Below, in pieces: positions 15,192 to 23,931 of a DNA stretch of 30,454 nt. The translations under genes were made by a program, and so were the position numbers. The DNA comes from JABDBK01 sp964453575 (lineage in GTDB: Bacteria > Pseudomonadota > Gammaproteobacteria > DSM-16500), in assembly GCA_964453575.1 (NCBI GenBank), contig CAYVRW010000015.1, forward strand, positions 1 to 30,454. Reading direction: 5' to 3'. The stretch's first letter is position 1, and each line of letters begins with the position of its first letter. The notes under the pieces are model-generated. The model searched no databases. It saw only the letters and a list, made by a program, of their open reading frames with translations, and was not told where the DNA came from.

Positions 15192-16772
15192 TTAATGTTC
15201 TCGAGTAGTTTTAAACTCAATCCCAGGCCATCGTTCCATAGTCAAATTAAGATTAACGCGAGTAGGCGCTAAATAAGTTAATTGATCACTGCCATCAAGT
15301 GCCAAATTATCAAAAGCTTTCGTTTTGAATTCTTCCAGTTTTTTTGCATCATTACAATAAATCCAGCGCGCTGTGACCACTGAAACACTTTCATAAACAC
15401 AATCCACATTGTATTCATGCTTCAAGCGATAAGCTACCACATCAAATTGCAGCATACCCACTGCACCTAAAATAAGATTATTACTATTCAGCGGCTTAAA
15501 TAATTGCGTTGCACCTTCTTCACATAATTGTTTTAAACCTTTTTGCAGGGCTTTTAATTTAAGCGGATCTTTCAAACGTACTAAACGAAATAATTCAGGT
15601 GCAAAATAAGGAATTCCAGTAAATTTTAAAGTTTCCCCTTCTGAAAAAGTATCGCCTATTTGTATGGTTCCATGATTGTATAGACCAATGATATCACCTG
15701 GCCAAGCTTCACTGACTTGCTCACGATCAGATGCCATAAAAGTAAGCGCTTGGCCAATTTTAACTTCACGGCCTAAACCCACTTGAAACATTTTCATACC
15801 TTGCGTGTATTTTCCTGAACACACCCGTAAAAAAGCGACTCTATCTCGATGCGCAGGGTCCATATTTGCTTGAATTTTAAAAACAAAGCCTGAAAATTTG
15901 TCTTCTGCAGGTACAATTTCTCTAGTCATCGTTTCACGCGCTTGCGGTGCTGGTGCATAGGCCGCAAATGCATCTAACAATTCACGCACACCGAAATTAT
16001 TAATGGCTGAACCAAAAAAAACGGGGGTTAATTTACCTTGTAAAAATTCTTCTTTGTCAAATACGTGACTTGCGCCCTTCACTAATTCAATGTTAGTACG
16101 CAATGCATCTAGTTGATCCTCTAATAAAGCATGCAGCTCAGGATTGTCTAAACCTACAATTTTTTTCCCTTCTTGCTGCACCGCGTTTTTGCCGGGTTCA
16201 TATAAATAAACCGCATCTTCATACAAATGATAAACGCCTTTAAAATCCCGTCCCATACCAATCGGCCAAGTAATCGGTGCGCAGCGAATTTTTAAGATAT
16301 TTTCAATTTCATCTAATAAGTCGATCGCATCGCGGCTATCACGGTCTAATTTATTAATAAAAGTAATAATAGGCGTATGGCGCAAGCGGCACACATCTAA
16401 TAATTTAATAGTGCGCTCTTCCACACCTTTAGCAGCATCTATCACCATAAGCGCAGAGTCCACCGCTGTAAGCGTACGATAGGTGTCTTCCGAAAAGTCC
16501 GCGTGCCCCGGGGTATCCAACAAATTCATAATATGGTTTTTGTAAGGAAACTGCATGACGGAAGTCGTCACCGAGATACCACGTTGTTTTTCCAGCTCCA
16601 TCCAGTCGGAGGTGGCATGTCTGGCCGCTTTACGGCCTTTGACAGTACCTGCCATCTGAATAGCACCGCCGAATAGCAAAAGCTTTTCAGTAAGCGTGGT
16701 TTTACCGGCGTCTGGGTGCGAGACAATCGCGAAAGTACGGCGTTTAGCAATTTGGTTTGTGTGTTCTGACAT
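15192..16772 (-). CDS. prfC: Peptide chain release factor 3
   Basis: GTPase that recycles RF1/RF2 from the ribosome after peptide release. The 526-residue product has the full set of translational-GTPase motifs: G1 HPDAGKT (19-25), switch II DTPGH (86-90) and NKLD (140-143). EF-G-like domains follow (FSGFVFKIQANMDPAHRDR, then VGMLQFDVVAYRL), typical of RF3. Length matches E. coli PrfC. It follows rimI by 36 bp and precedes the TM protein at 14151. Having both prfB and prfC here, a few kilobases apart, is incidental as far as the sequence shows. Confidence 0.97.
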   Translation of the reverse strand: MSEHTNQIAKRRTFAIVSHPDAGKTTLTEKLLLFGGAIQMAGTVKGRKAARHATSDWMELEKQRGISVTTSVMQFPYKNHIMNLLDTPGHADFSEDTYRTLTAVDSALMVIDAAKGVEERTIKLLDVCRLRHTPIITFINKLDRDSRDAIDLLDEIENILKIRCAPITWPIGMGRDFKGVYHLYEDAVYLYEPGKNAVQQEGKKIVGLDNPELHALLEDQLDALRTNIELVKGASHVFDKEEFLQGKLTPVFFGSAINNFGVRELLDAFAAYAPAPQARETMTREIVPAEDKFSGFVFKIQANMDPAHRDRVAFLRVCSGKYTQGMKMFQVGLGREVKIGQALTFMASDREQVSEAWPGDIIGLYNHGTIQIGDTFSEGETLKFTGIPYFAPELFRLVRLKDPLKLKALQKGLKQLCEEGATQLFKPLNSNNLILGAVGMLQFDVVAYRLKHEYNVDCVYESVSVVTARWIYCNDAKKLEEFKTKAFDNLALDGSDQLTYLAPTRVNLNLTMERWPGIEFKTTREH

Positions 16773-16808
16773 AGATATTCATTTGTTTAACTTGAAAAGT
16801 GAGGTATT

Positions 16809-17252
16809 CTACTCTGCTGTCAAACGCTTAGCAAATACCCAAGCATCTTCTTTTTGATTTAATGATAGATAATAGTCTTTGCGCTCGCCTACTTTATTAA
16901 AACCCGCCTTTTCATAAAGGGCAATAGCATGCTGATTGGACTTTCTGACTTCCAAATAGACAAAGGTTATGCGCTGTTTTGCCATATCTTGCAGGGTATG
17001 AGTTAATAATTGCCTGCCCCAGCCTTGATGCTGATAATTGGGATGGACGCAAAAATTAAGGATATGGACTTCATCGACCTGCAATAAAATCAAAATAAAG
17101 CCTATCATACGGCCGTCTAGCTCTATCGCCCAACCTGTGCTGCCGGCTTCTAGGCATTTTTTAAACACATCTTCTGGCCATGGGGCTTTTTGACAGACTG
17201 ATTCGACTTCAATCATTGCTGAGAGGTCTTGTATGAGTAATGGTCGAAGCAT
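16809..17252 (-). CDS. rimI: Ribosomal protein S18 alanine N-acetyltransferase
   Basis: GNAT-family acetyltransferase, most likely RimI, which acetylates the N-terminus of ribosomal protein S18. The 147-residue product has the acetyl-CoA loop QHQGWGR (74-80) after the beta strand HILNFCVHP. The RimI-typical EVRKSNQHAIALYEKAGF (101-118) and RKDYY follow. Length is standard. The gene is followed by prfC on the same strand. The start is ATG 17252 without a strong ribosome binding site. Another GNAT substrate cannot be excluded from sequence alone, but the C-terminal half is the RimI pattern. Confidence 0.92.
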   Translation of the reverse strand: MLRPLLIQDLSAMIEVESVCQKAPWPEDVFKKCLEAGSTGWAIELDGRMIGFILILLQVDEVHILNFCVHPNYQHQGWGRQLLTHTLQDMAKQRITFVYLEVRKSNQHAIALYEKAGFNKVGERKDYYLSLNQKEDAWVFAKRLTAE

Positions 17253-17319
17253 GGGTGAATAGGCCGATAATTTTAATCTAGTATTATAGCCTGATTTTGG
17301 ATGGTAAGAAAATGTCGTG

Positions 17320-19356
17320 TTAGTGCGAATTTTTTCTAGGTTTCGATCTTAATGTATCTGATACATCCTCACCAAATGTCTCACCTTTTTTAAAGAACGC
17401 ATTTTTTCTTGTCAGGGCGAGCCCAGCGCTCGCAAAAAGAAGAAGTCCTACACCGAGCATGATCATATCCCAACCTATCTTAAAACCCGCAATGGCCAGA
17501 GGTGCGGTTGCACCCATGCTAGGGCCTAAGCTAAAGGCAGAAAGTATCAGAAAAGCAGCCCCTGTCATCACCAATCCAAACCCTGCAGCACAAGCAAACA
17601 TTTTGGTTTTTTTCCAGGGAACATTGCCTATGGAGGTTGATTCAGCAGCATCTAAACAATCATAATATTTTATTAAATTTCCACGACTAGGCTTCTGAAC
17701 ACAAGCTTTGGTAGCATACATTAGCTCAGTCAATTGTGGTAAATCATCTTTTTCTATTTTTTCATGAACTTTTTTAGATTCTTCATGTAAAACTTGAGCA
17801 GAAGATTTTAATGTTTGAATAAGAGCAGGGTCAGCGTCTTTACCATAATTTATTTGACTTGCACGATATAATTGCTCTTGCGCAAGAACAAATCTGGCTC
17901 CTTCTATTTCGTTAATATCCTTCTTAACACTAAAAGCAACCTGCCATAGTCCACCCATTGCGGAATAAATAGAGCTTCCTTCATTAGCTTCTTTCATTAA
18001 TTGAATAGCATTATCATAGGAGTCTGAAAATTCAATTAATAATTTATCTAATATTTTTTTATCTGATTGAGTGAATTGAATTTTCATTTGATCCAATACT
18101 TTATCTTTCTCATGTTTACGACCCATAATATAAGATAAATTTCGAGCATTTTCTTTTACTTTGTCAGGGAAACTATGCTCACTGAAAATAGATAATTTTT
18201 CTTCATTATGCAAAGCTTCACTGAAATTATTCAATACGTTAATATAATCATTGACATCAACGCCTGCTTTCATAAAATCAATAAATTCAGTAAAAAATAT
18301 AGCGAAATATGTATTTAAAACTTGTCCAAAAACTTTATCTTGTGATTGCACATTATTTAATGCATTTAATATCGCAATAATCGTATGTAACAATTGTTCA
18401 AAGTTTTTATCTGTTAAATAAACGCTGCTGTTTCCTATTGCGTGAAACAATTTTATCGTATTTTCATCAACAGCATATTGAGAATATAATAATGAAAATT
18501 CTTCAACCAGCTCGGTATTAAATTTTGTTTTCAAAAATTCTTCTATTTTAAATAATGTATATTCTCTTGTAGGAACAAACATTTTTGTAGAGCCAGCTCT
18601 TCCAGAATGATCAGTAAATAATTTTTTTAAAGCATTATGAGCAAGCTGCATTTCTGCATTATATGCCTCTATGAATTTATATTCTACTTGTTCACTTTTC
18701 TCCAGATCCCTGCTAAGGTCTACTTTAAGTATTACTATACCAATAGTGGTACCTTCTCCAGTATCTCGCAACATTTTTTCAATTGTTGATGCAATGGAAT
18801 CGACATGATTTATATACGTTAAAGTATCCATGTCTTTCGTATCTGCTGTTAACAATGTATCGATGTTTGTATCACTTCTTTTGATTTCTTCTTCCTTTTC
18901 TTCCTTACTTTGCAAATCAAGCTGATTTCTAATAAATCTGAAAAATTTTATAGCTTCATCCAAATCATCTCTGTTTATATGTAGTAGCGCTTGCCATGAC
19001 TGTTGTTCATTCCATTGTTTTTTTAGCTCTCTAAAAAGATTCATCAAAAGAATATGCATGGATTGGAATGATGAAAACTCGCCATAAGAATCGACTCTTT
19101 TTTCAAATAGCTTGAACTTACTCTGATCAGGCTCTTTTATAAAATTGATTAGCGCCTCTACTATTCCTTTCATTGAGTTTATATCTTTTATTTCATTTTC
19201 TTCAATACTAGCTAAGTATTGCCCCCATCCTCGAGCAAAGAGCTTTAAGTTGCGTTGACTAGGACTATCTGTTTTAAGATCTTCTGTTAATTGCTCAAGC
19301 TCTTCAAAATAAGCCTTAAGCTCGCGTGAAGGTGTGGACAATCGGTTTTGAGACAT
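17320..19356 (-). CDS. Large helical protein with C-terminal membrane hairpin (effector-like, 678 aa)
   Basis: Unrecognised protein. Residues 1-545 are almost entirely helical and charged, with no known domain. Residues 547-678 form a module shared with the neighbour at 19453: an AAEST-x-x-G-x-x-PW-K-x-K segment, two hydrophobic helices (about 586-611 and 621-648), and LTRKNAFFKKG after them. The absence of a signal peptide together with a C-terminal TM hairpin is common in type IV-secreted effectors of Legionellales that embed in host membranes; this comparison is inference. ATG is supported by AAGGT about eight bases upstream, and a TATAAT promoter lies at 19398-19426. It is transcribed separately from 19453, though both face the same way. 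Confidence 0.8.
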   Translation of the reverse strand: MSQNRLSTPSRELKAYFEELEQLTEDLKTDSPSQRNLKLFARGWGQYLASIEENEIKDINSMKGIVEALINFIKEPDQSKFKLFEKRVDSYGEFSSFQSMHILLMNLFRELKKQWNEQQSWQALLHINRDDLDEAIKFFRFIRNQLDLQSKEEKEEEIKRSDTNIDTLLTADTKDMDTLTYINHVDSIASTIEKMLRDTGEGTTIGIVILKVDLSRDLEKSEQVEYKFIEAYNAEMQLAHNALKKLFTDHSGRAGSTKMFVPTREYTLFKIEEFLKTKFNTELVEEFSLLYSQYAVDENTIKLFHAIGNSSVYLTDKNFEQLLHTIIAILNALNNVQSQDKVFGQVLNTYFAIFFTEFIDFMKAGVDVNDYINVLNNFSEALHNEEKLSIFSEHSFPDKVKENARNLSYIMGRKHEKDKVLDQMKIQFTQSDKKILDKLLIEFSDSYDNAIQLMKEANEGSSIYSAMGGLWQVAFSVKKDINEIEGARFVLAQEQLYRASQINYGKDADPALIQTLKSSAQVLHEESKKVHEKIEKDDLPQLTELMYATKACVQKPSRGNLIKYYDCLDAAESTSIGNVPWKKTKMFACAAGFGLVMTGAAFLILSAFSLGPSMGATAPLAIAGFKIGWDMIMLGVGLLLFASAGLALTRKNAFFKKGETFGEDVSDTLRSKPRKNSH

Positions 19357-19397
19357 ATAAAGACCTTAATAATGCCGTGATAGTTTGTAATATGTTA

Positions 19398-19426
19398 ATT
19401 ATACATCCAAAATCCTAAATATGGTT
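19398..19426 (-). promoter_or_regulatory. Promoter of the 19356 gene (AACCAT-17-TATAAT)
   Basis: TATAAT occupies 19398-19403 in the context TGTATAATTAA. Seventeen bases upstream, AACCAT takes the -35 position instead of TTGACA. The same -10 context precedes the genes at 23700 and 25323, and the latter has TACCAT at the same spacing. A poor -35 suggests help from an activator. Confidence 0.55.
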
Positions 19427-19452
19427 GTTTTTTGCATTGTTTGTTCGTAATT

Positions 19453-22400
19453 TTATGTTTTAAAAGGAGTTTTAACTTTTTTGATTCCGCCGGCATCATA
19501 TGCTTTCTCATTTAATTCAAGCGCACTTTTGAAAAATACATTTCTATTTGTTAACCATTCTTCCATTTTATGTACTAGCTTATTGCCACCGACCGCTCCC
19601 ACAACCCCAAGCACAGCACCAGCTCCCATCAACTCTGCACCAATTTGCAAACCTGCAAGTGATAGAGGAGCAGACGTAAGTCCCGTGTAGACTAAAGCTG
19701 CGATAGAACCTAGCGCGATCACTACACCTAACGCCATCAGGCCGAATCCTATTGCACGTGCGGCTAATTTTGATTTTCGCCAGGGGATATGACCTACATG
19801 AGTTGATTCAGCAGCCTTGAGAGATTCGTCATATGCTATTAAATTTTTCATAGTAGGCTTATATGCACAAATGGTTGCATTTTCGGCTAAGGTAGTCATT
19901 GTTTTTAAAGCTTCAGGATTTGAAAGAATGTCCTTTTTTTTCTTTTCGAATTCTTCAGAAAATTTTGAAACGCTATCTTGTAATAATGAGTTTTTGCTTG
20001 CGTGCTTTAACTCACGTGTTGCAAGTTCAAATCTTATTGCGTCTATTGAGTTCATATTAAAGCTAAATAGTTGATATAAATCATCACATAGCTGCACTCG
20101 CTGTTTGAAACGATTCTCAATCATTGTACCCATTGAAAAAAACCGCCTATCATAGGCTTCTGAAAATTTTTGCTTTAATTCAACCAAGGATTGCTTATCT
20201 TCAATATTACTCGCACGCTTATCGTATGATGTTAAAAAATAATCTTTATCAAACTTTAATAGCAATGCGTCACAAAAGTTTTTATTATGTCTTTCTAAGT
20301 TCTTTAAGTACGCGTCCTTTTCAATACATTCTTTCATTTGCCCCATTATTATTTTACATTGATCAAAATCAAGCTTGCGATGCTCTTTTTCATCTTTACT
20401 CTCTACGTCAATAAAATTATGCATAAGATCCATGCAAAATAGTTCCGTTGTTTGACCTAAATAGTTAGCAACTGCATCATTTTCGGAAGATCTTAACTTA
20501 CGCGCGTGTTCTAATAAGAAATTTACTTCTGGATCAAATAAGTGTGTCACTTGACCTATAAAATCCTGCGCCTCCTTTAATGGCAAAGTGGAAATATTAG
20601 CTATCATTTTTTCAAATAAATCTTTATTATGGGGTTGAAGATGGAGTTTCGCGACTATAGCTTTAATGAATTTTAATTGCTTGGCAAAGGATTCTTCATC
20701 TTGTGTCGATATTGCTGCATGTAATTCTGATAACAGTAATTGAATCCTTGCATCTTCCTCACTTTGTGATGTGTTAATTATTGTTATTAATCCAGTTATT
20801 TTTTTACTTTCATTTTTTTCATCAGCTATTTCAAACCATCCATCACAAACATCCAGAAATTCCTTTTGCAAACTAATATATTTTCCATATAAAGCATCTA
20901 TAACATTTATTTTCTCTTTGACCTTGGAATCCTTTGCATTAAACATGCGCTTAAGATAAAGATCTAAAACACTAGATAAATCTTCATTGTTTTTGATGAT
21001 TGCCATGTGAGAAAGAGCTAGTGCTAAAAAAGAATTAATTTCCGTTAATTCAATATTACTTGATTTATCTGCCAGTTTAATAATAAAAGCATTGTAAAAA
21101 TGCAGAATGGATCCTCTTAAAGGCGGCTGAATCTCTTTTAACAAATCTCGCAACGTTTGTATTTGATTTAATAATTTCTCGCCCTCATCAAGTGAACTTG
21201 TTTTTACCAAATCAAATATTATTAGATTTACTAAAACTTCCTCGGTTTTTTTCTGAAGAACATACTGTTCATATAGTTTTTCAAATCTTTCGATAAATAA
21301 ATTTTTATCTTCATTTTTCACATTGTTTTGTTGCGCATGTTTTTCTATTTCATGAATCATTATTTTGTATTTAGCGTCCTTATATTGAATTGTTGGAATA
21401 TTTGCTAATAGATTTAGTTCCAACATATTTTGCTTCCATGGTTGATTATCTTTAAGTAAATGATCAAGAAAATATTTTAAATCATTAAAATAAATGCCAT
21501 AAAGTATTTTGAATTGTGAAAATTCAAGATTTGATTGCTTTAACAAAGCAATTAAACGCAGATCAAATGCTTGTTCAAATCGGAGAATAAAAATATTTTG
21601 TAAAATAGCACCCTCAAGACGATGACCCGAGTTTGTATCTTTTTCGAAAAGTTTATCTCTAATTTTTTTGAATATTTCCTTCCCACTTTCGACCCAATGA
21701 ACTATCTCAGTATAACGAGATAAGCTTTTGCCCAGATTCATATCAGATATATCAAAATTAACTTTATTGAGGGCTAATGTAAGTTGTTCTATATTAATAT
21801 CAAATTTTGTTTTATCTTCTAGTCTTGGATTTAACATACAATCGACAGCAGATGTTGCCACATTAGCGAGACATATCAAACATGCTTTATCCTCATGCAC
21901 ATGATTATCGCCCATGATGGAATCGAGTTTATTGTGTAAATCGGCAGCTATTTTTTTAAAATTAACCTCAAGTGGATTATCCTTATCTCTTAAAGCGGAT
22001 ATTTCACGCTCTAATCTTCGCAATGCCCATTTTGCCTGACGAAATTCATCAGAAATGATTTCTTTCGATTTTATCTTTTCCTCATAAGCTTTAGCAGCCT
22101 CATTACAAACTTTTTTAAGTGAAGATCTATCAAAAAATAAATAATTTAATTCTGCATAATGTTTTTTAGTAGGTAACCTGATAAAAGCTTCTAATGCAAT
22201 TATTAATTCCATCGATTTTTCGCCCTTTTGATCTTTTATCCACTTTAGAACCTCTTGTCCTAACTTCGCAAAGATGGGTATCCCTGATTTTGACGTTTTT
22301 TTTGCATAAGCACTTAATGTTTTTAATGCCGGAATTTCAGAACTTATAATTTCTTCATCCTCTTTTTGAATATCATATATTTTTTTCAATTCGTCAAAAA

Positions 22401-23700
22401 AATCATTTCTTATATAGAAATTTGTCTCTTGCTCTGCCAGTTGATCTTGAAACTCCTTAATTGATGTAATATATGCTGCTTTATGTTGAATAGTTGGCGT
22501 TGTTAAATATTGCTTAGCTTGATTTGCTACATTATTTAAACCTCCAAGGATTAACTTAAGATCAAATTTCTCATCCTGCGCAATTTCAATGATTTTATTT
22601 TTTAGTTTCTCAAGTTCTTCGTAAACTATTAACGACAATTGACCTCTTACATTTTCGTCAGTATTTTTTGATTCTGAACTTTCCTTAGCTGCTTTATATA
22701 ATTCTTCTAAGGGTTCCTGCTTACTTTCTTTTTCGTGTTGCAGTGTCATAGTTTTTTCAAGTATTTTTAAAAATAAAGGTGGTTCTTCGATGTCTTGATC
22801 ACGATAAAATAATTTTTTATATTTTGTTTTAACTGTAATATAATTTTCATAGGTAGGGTTAAGCACACTTTCAGTGAGTGCTACAATATAATCAAGATCC
22901 GATGCTGAAATAATGCCTGCTTCTTCGGATTTTTGCCACTCTAAAACTGCTTTTCCTAGATCAGCTCTTTTAGAATCGCCTTCAGAAGCTTGCTTTGCTG
23001 CACAATTTAATTTTAAGGATGCGAAAACAACTCGCGCATTTTCAATACTTCTTTCTTTTTTTATATTGTCACTTAGTCCTTTTATTTGATCATCTGACAA
23101 GTATGGTTTGTACTCATCTATAAAATTTAAAATCTCAACTTTAAAAAACCACCAATCTGAGTGCTCAATAAAGGCTGTGTTTACTGCTTTGTGAAGTGGA
23201 TCAATTTTTTCCTCGCGCAAAGCTTGAGCACTATTATTTGTTTCAGCATGTGATAAAAATACCTGAAGGCAACTTGGAAGTGCCTCAGAGAATAATTGTT
23301 CATGTGATCGCAAAAGTTTTTGTCTTAACTTTTCATTTGGTGCTTTAGCATAAGTTATAACCGTACTTACATAATCTAATAATTCTGCAGATCCAGCCAT
23401 TGGCCCATAATGTTCTTCAACATACTCTTCCCAGTCTACCGCTGATTTTGCAAATTCAGAATCTTGTGATGCTAAGTATGATTTTGGTTCAGTCCTTAAT
23501 TTTAATATAGCTAACCAAAATTTAGCTGCGGTTAAGTTTTCTGAATTTATTGAATCTGTTAACTCATTGATCTGATCATCAGAAAGAGATTTGATATTTT
23601 CATTGTTTTTTCTGAATGCTTCAAAATCTGGCCAAAAAACATCCCAGCCTTCAGGGTTAGGCTTTGTTACTTGGAATAAAGGCTCTCTAGCATTAGACAT
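19453..23700 (-). CDS. Very large helical protein with internal repeats and C-terminal membrane hairpin (effector-like, 1415 aa)
   Basis: Unrecognised giant protein. ATG at 23700 (MSNAREPLF) is preferred over the upstream frame extension to 23733 because GAGGTG lies eight bases before it. The body is alpha-helical with an internal repeat: residues 39-150 and 201-312 align, both opening LSDDQI and both carrying a W, then an LDY or LLDY helix, then a (K/Q)LF motif. A weaker unit recurs further in (VLKWIKDQKGEKSMELIIAL). The last about 145 residues are the module shared with the 678-residue neighbour: KAAESTHVGHIPWRKSK, two hydrophobic helices (about 1313-1373) and LTNRNVFFKSA. No enzyme motif is seen. 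It looks like a scaffold or membrane-remodelling effector, but this is inference. Confidence 0.82.
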   Translation of the reverse strand: MSNAREPLFQVTKPNPEGWDVFWPDFEAFRKNNENIKSLSDDQINELTDSINSENLTAAKFWLAILKLRTEPKSYLASQDSEFAKSAVDWEEYVEEHYGPMAGSAELLDYVSTVITYAKAPNEKLRQKLLRSHEQLFSEALPSCLQVFLSHAETNNSAQALREEKIDPLHKAVNTAFIEHSDWWFFKVEILNFIDEYKPYLSDDQIKGLSDNIKKERSIENARVVFASLKLNCAAKQASEGDSKRADLGKAVLEWQKSEEAGIISASDLDYIVALTESVLNPTYENYITVKTKYKKLFYRDQDIEEPPLFLKILEKTMTLQHEKESKQEPLEELYKAAKESSESKNTDENVRGQLSLIVYEELEKLKNKIIEIAQDEKFDLKLILGGLNNVANQAKQYLTTPTIQHKAAYITSIKEFQDQLAEQETNFYIRNDFFDELKKIYDIQKEDEEIISSEIPALKTLSAYAKKTSKSGIPIFAKLGQEVLKWIKDQKGEKSMELIIALEAFIRLPTKKHYAELNYLFFDRSSLKKVCNEAAKAYEEKIKSKEIISDEFRQAKWALRRLEREISALRDKDNPLEVNFKKIAADLHNKLDSIMGDNHVHEDKACLICLANVATSAVDCMLNPRLEDKTKFDINIEQLTLALNKVNFDISDMNLGKSLSRYTEIVHWVESGKEIFKKIRDKLFEKDTNSGHRLEGAILQNIFILRFEQAFDLRLIALLKQSNLEFSQFKILYGIYFNDLKYFLDHLLKDNQPWKQNMLELNLLANIPTIQYKDAKYKIMIHEIEKHAQQNNVKNEDKNLFIERFEKLYEQYVLQKKTEEVLVNLIIFDLVKTSSLDEGEKLLNQIQTLRDLLKEIQPPLRGSILHFYNAFIIKLADKSSNIELTEINSFLALALSHMAIIKNNEDLSSVLDLYLKRMFNAKDSKVKEKINVIDALYGKYISLQKEFLDVCDGWFEIADEKNESKKITGLITIINTSQSEEDARIQLLLSELHAAISTQDEESFAKQLKFIKAIVAKLHLQPHNKDLFEKMIANISTLPLKEAQDFIGQVTHLFDPEVNFLLEHARKLRSSENDAVANYLGQTTELFCMDLMHNFIDVESKDEKEHRKLDFDQCKIIMGQMKECIEKDAYLKNLERHNKNFCDALLLKFDKDYFLTSYDKRASNIEDKQSLVELKQKFSEAYDRRFFSMGTMIENRFKQRVQLCDDLYQLFSFNMNSIDAIRFELATRELKHASKNSLLQDSVSKFSEEFEKKKKDILSNPEALKTMTTLAENATICAYKPTMKNLIAYDESLKAAESTHVGHIPWRKSKLAARAIGFGLMALGVVIALGSIAALVYTGLTSAPLSLAGLQIGAELMGAGAVLGVVGAVGGNKLVHKMEEWLTNRNVFFKSALELNEKAYDAGGIKKVKTPFKT

Positions 23701-23737
23701 TGCAAACACCTCTAACCATAAATGATGTATCATATTA

Positions 23738-23766
23738 ATTATACACCAAAAAACATCAAAACGTGT
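23738..23766 (-). promoter_or_regulatory. Promoter of the 23700 gene (TATAAT)
   Basis: TATAAT at 23738-23743 lies in the context GTGTATAATTAATAT, about 37 bases before the ATG. The base run at the -35 position (23761-23766) reads ACACGT, far from TTGACA. The -10 context matches the promoters of 19356 and 25323. Confidence 0.55.
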
Positions 23767-23885
23767 AATATTTGTACTGATGGTTGATATCTAACCCTTT
23801 GAAAATAGACTGTATGGAAGCCTATGGCGAGGTTTGCTAGGGCTGGGACGTCCTGTGAAGCAAAATCACGGGTAAATCTCAAAAA

Positions 23886-23926
23886 CACCTTGTAAATTCG
23901 AGATACGATCTCGAAAATTCAAGGTG
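23886..23926 (-). terminator. Intrinsic terminator of the CE-protease gene
   Basis: Arms of 19 bases (CACCTTG...TTCGAGAT and the reverse) pair at 16 of 19 positions around a three-base loop. The hairpin begins five bases past the stop at 23932. On the minus strand it is followed directly by TTTTTG, so it is a convincing rho-independent terminator for that gene. Confidence 0.85.
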
Positions 23927-23931
23927 ATGGA

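Noticed and set aside
23701..23733. N-terminal extension of the 1415-residue protein
   Set aside because: GAGGTG at the right distance supports the ATG at 23700, and the extension would start close to the likely transcription start.
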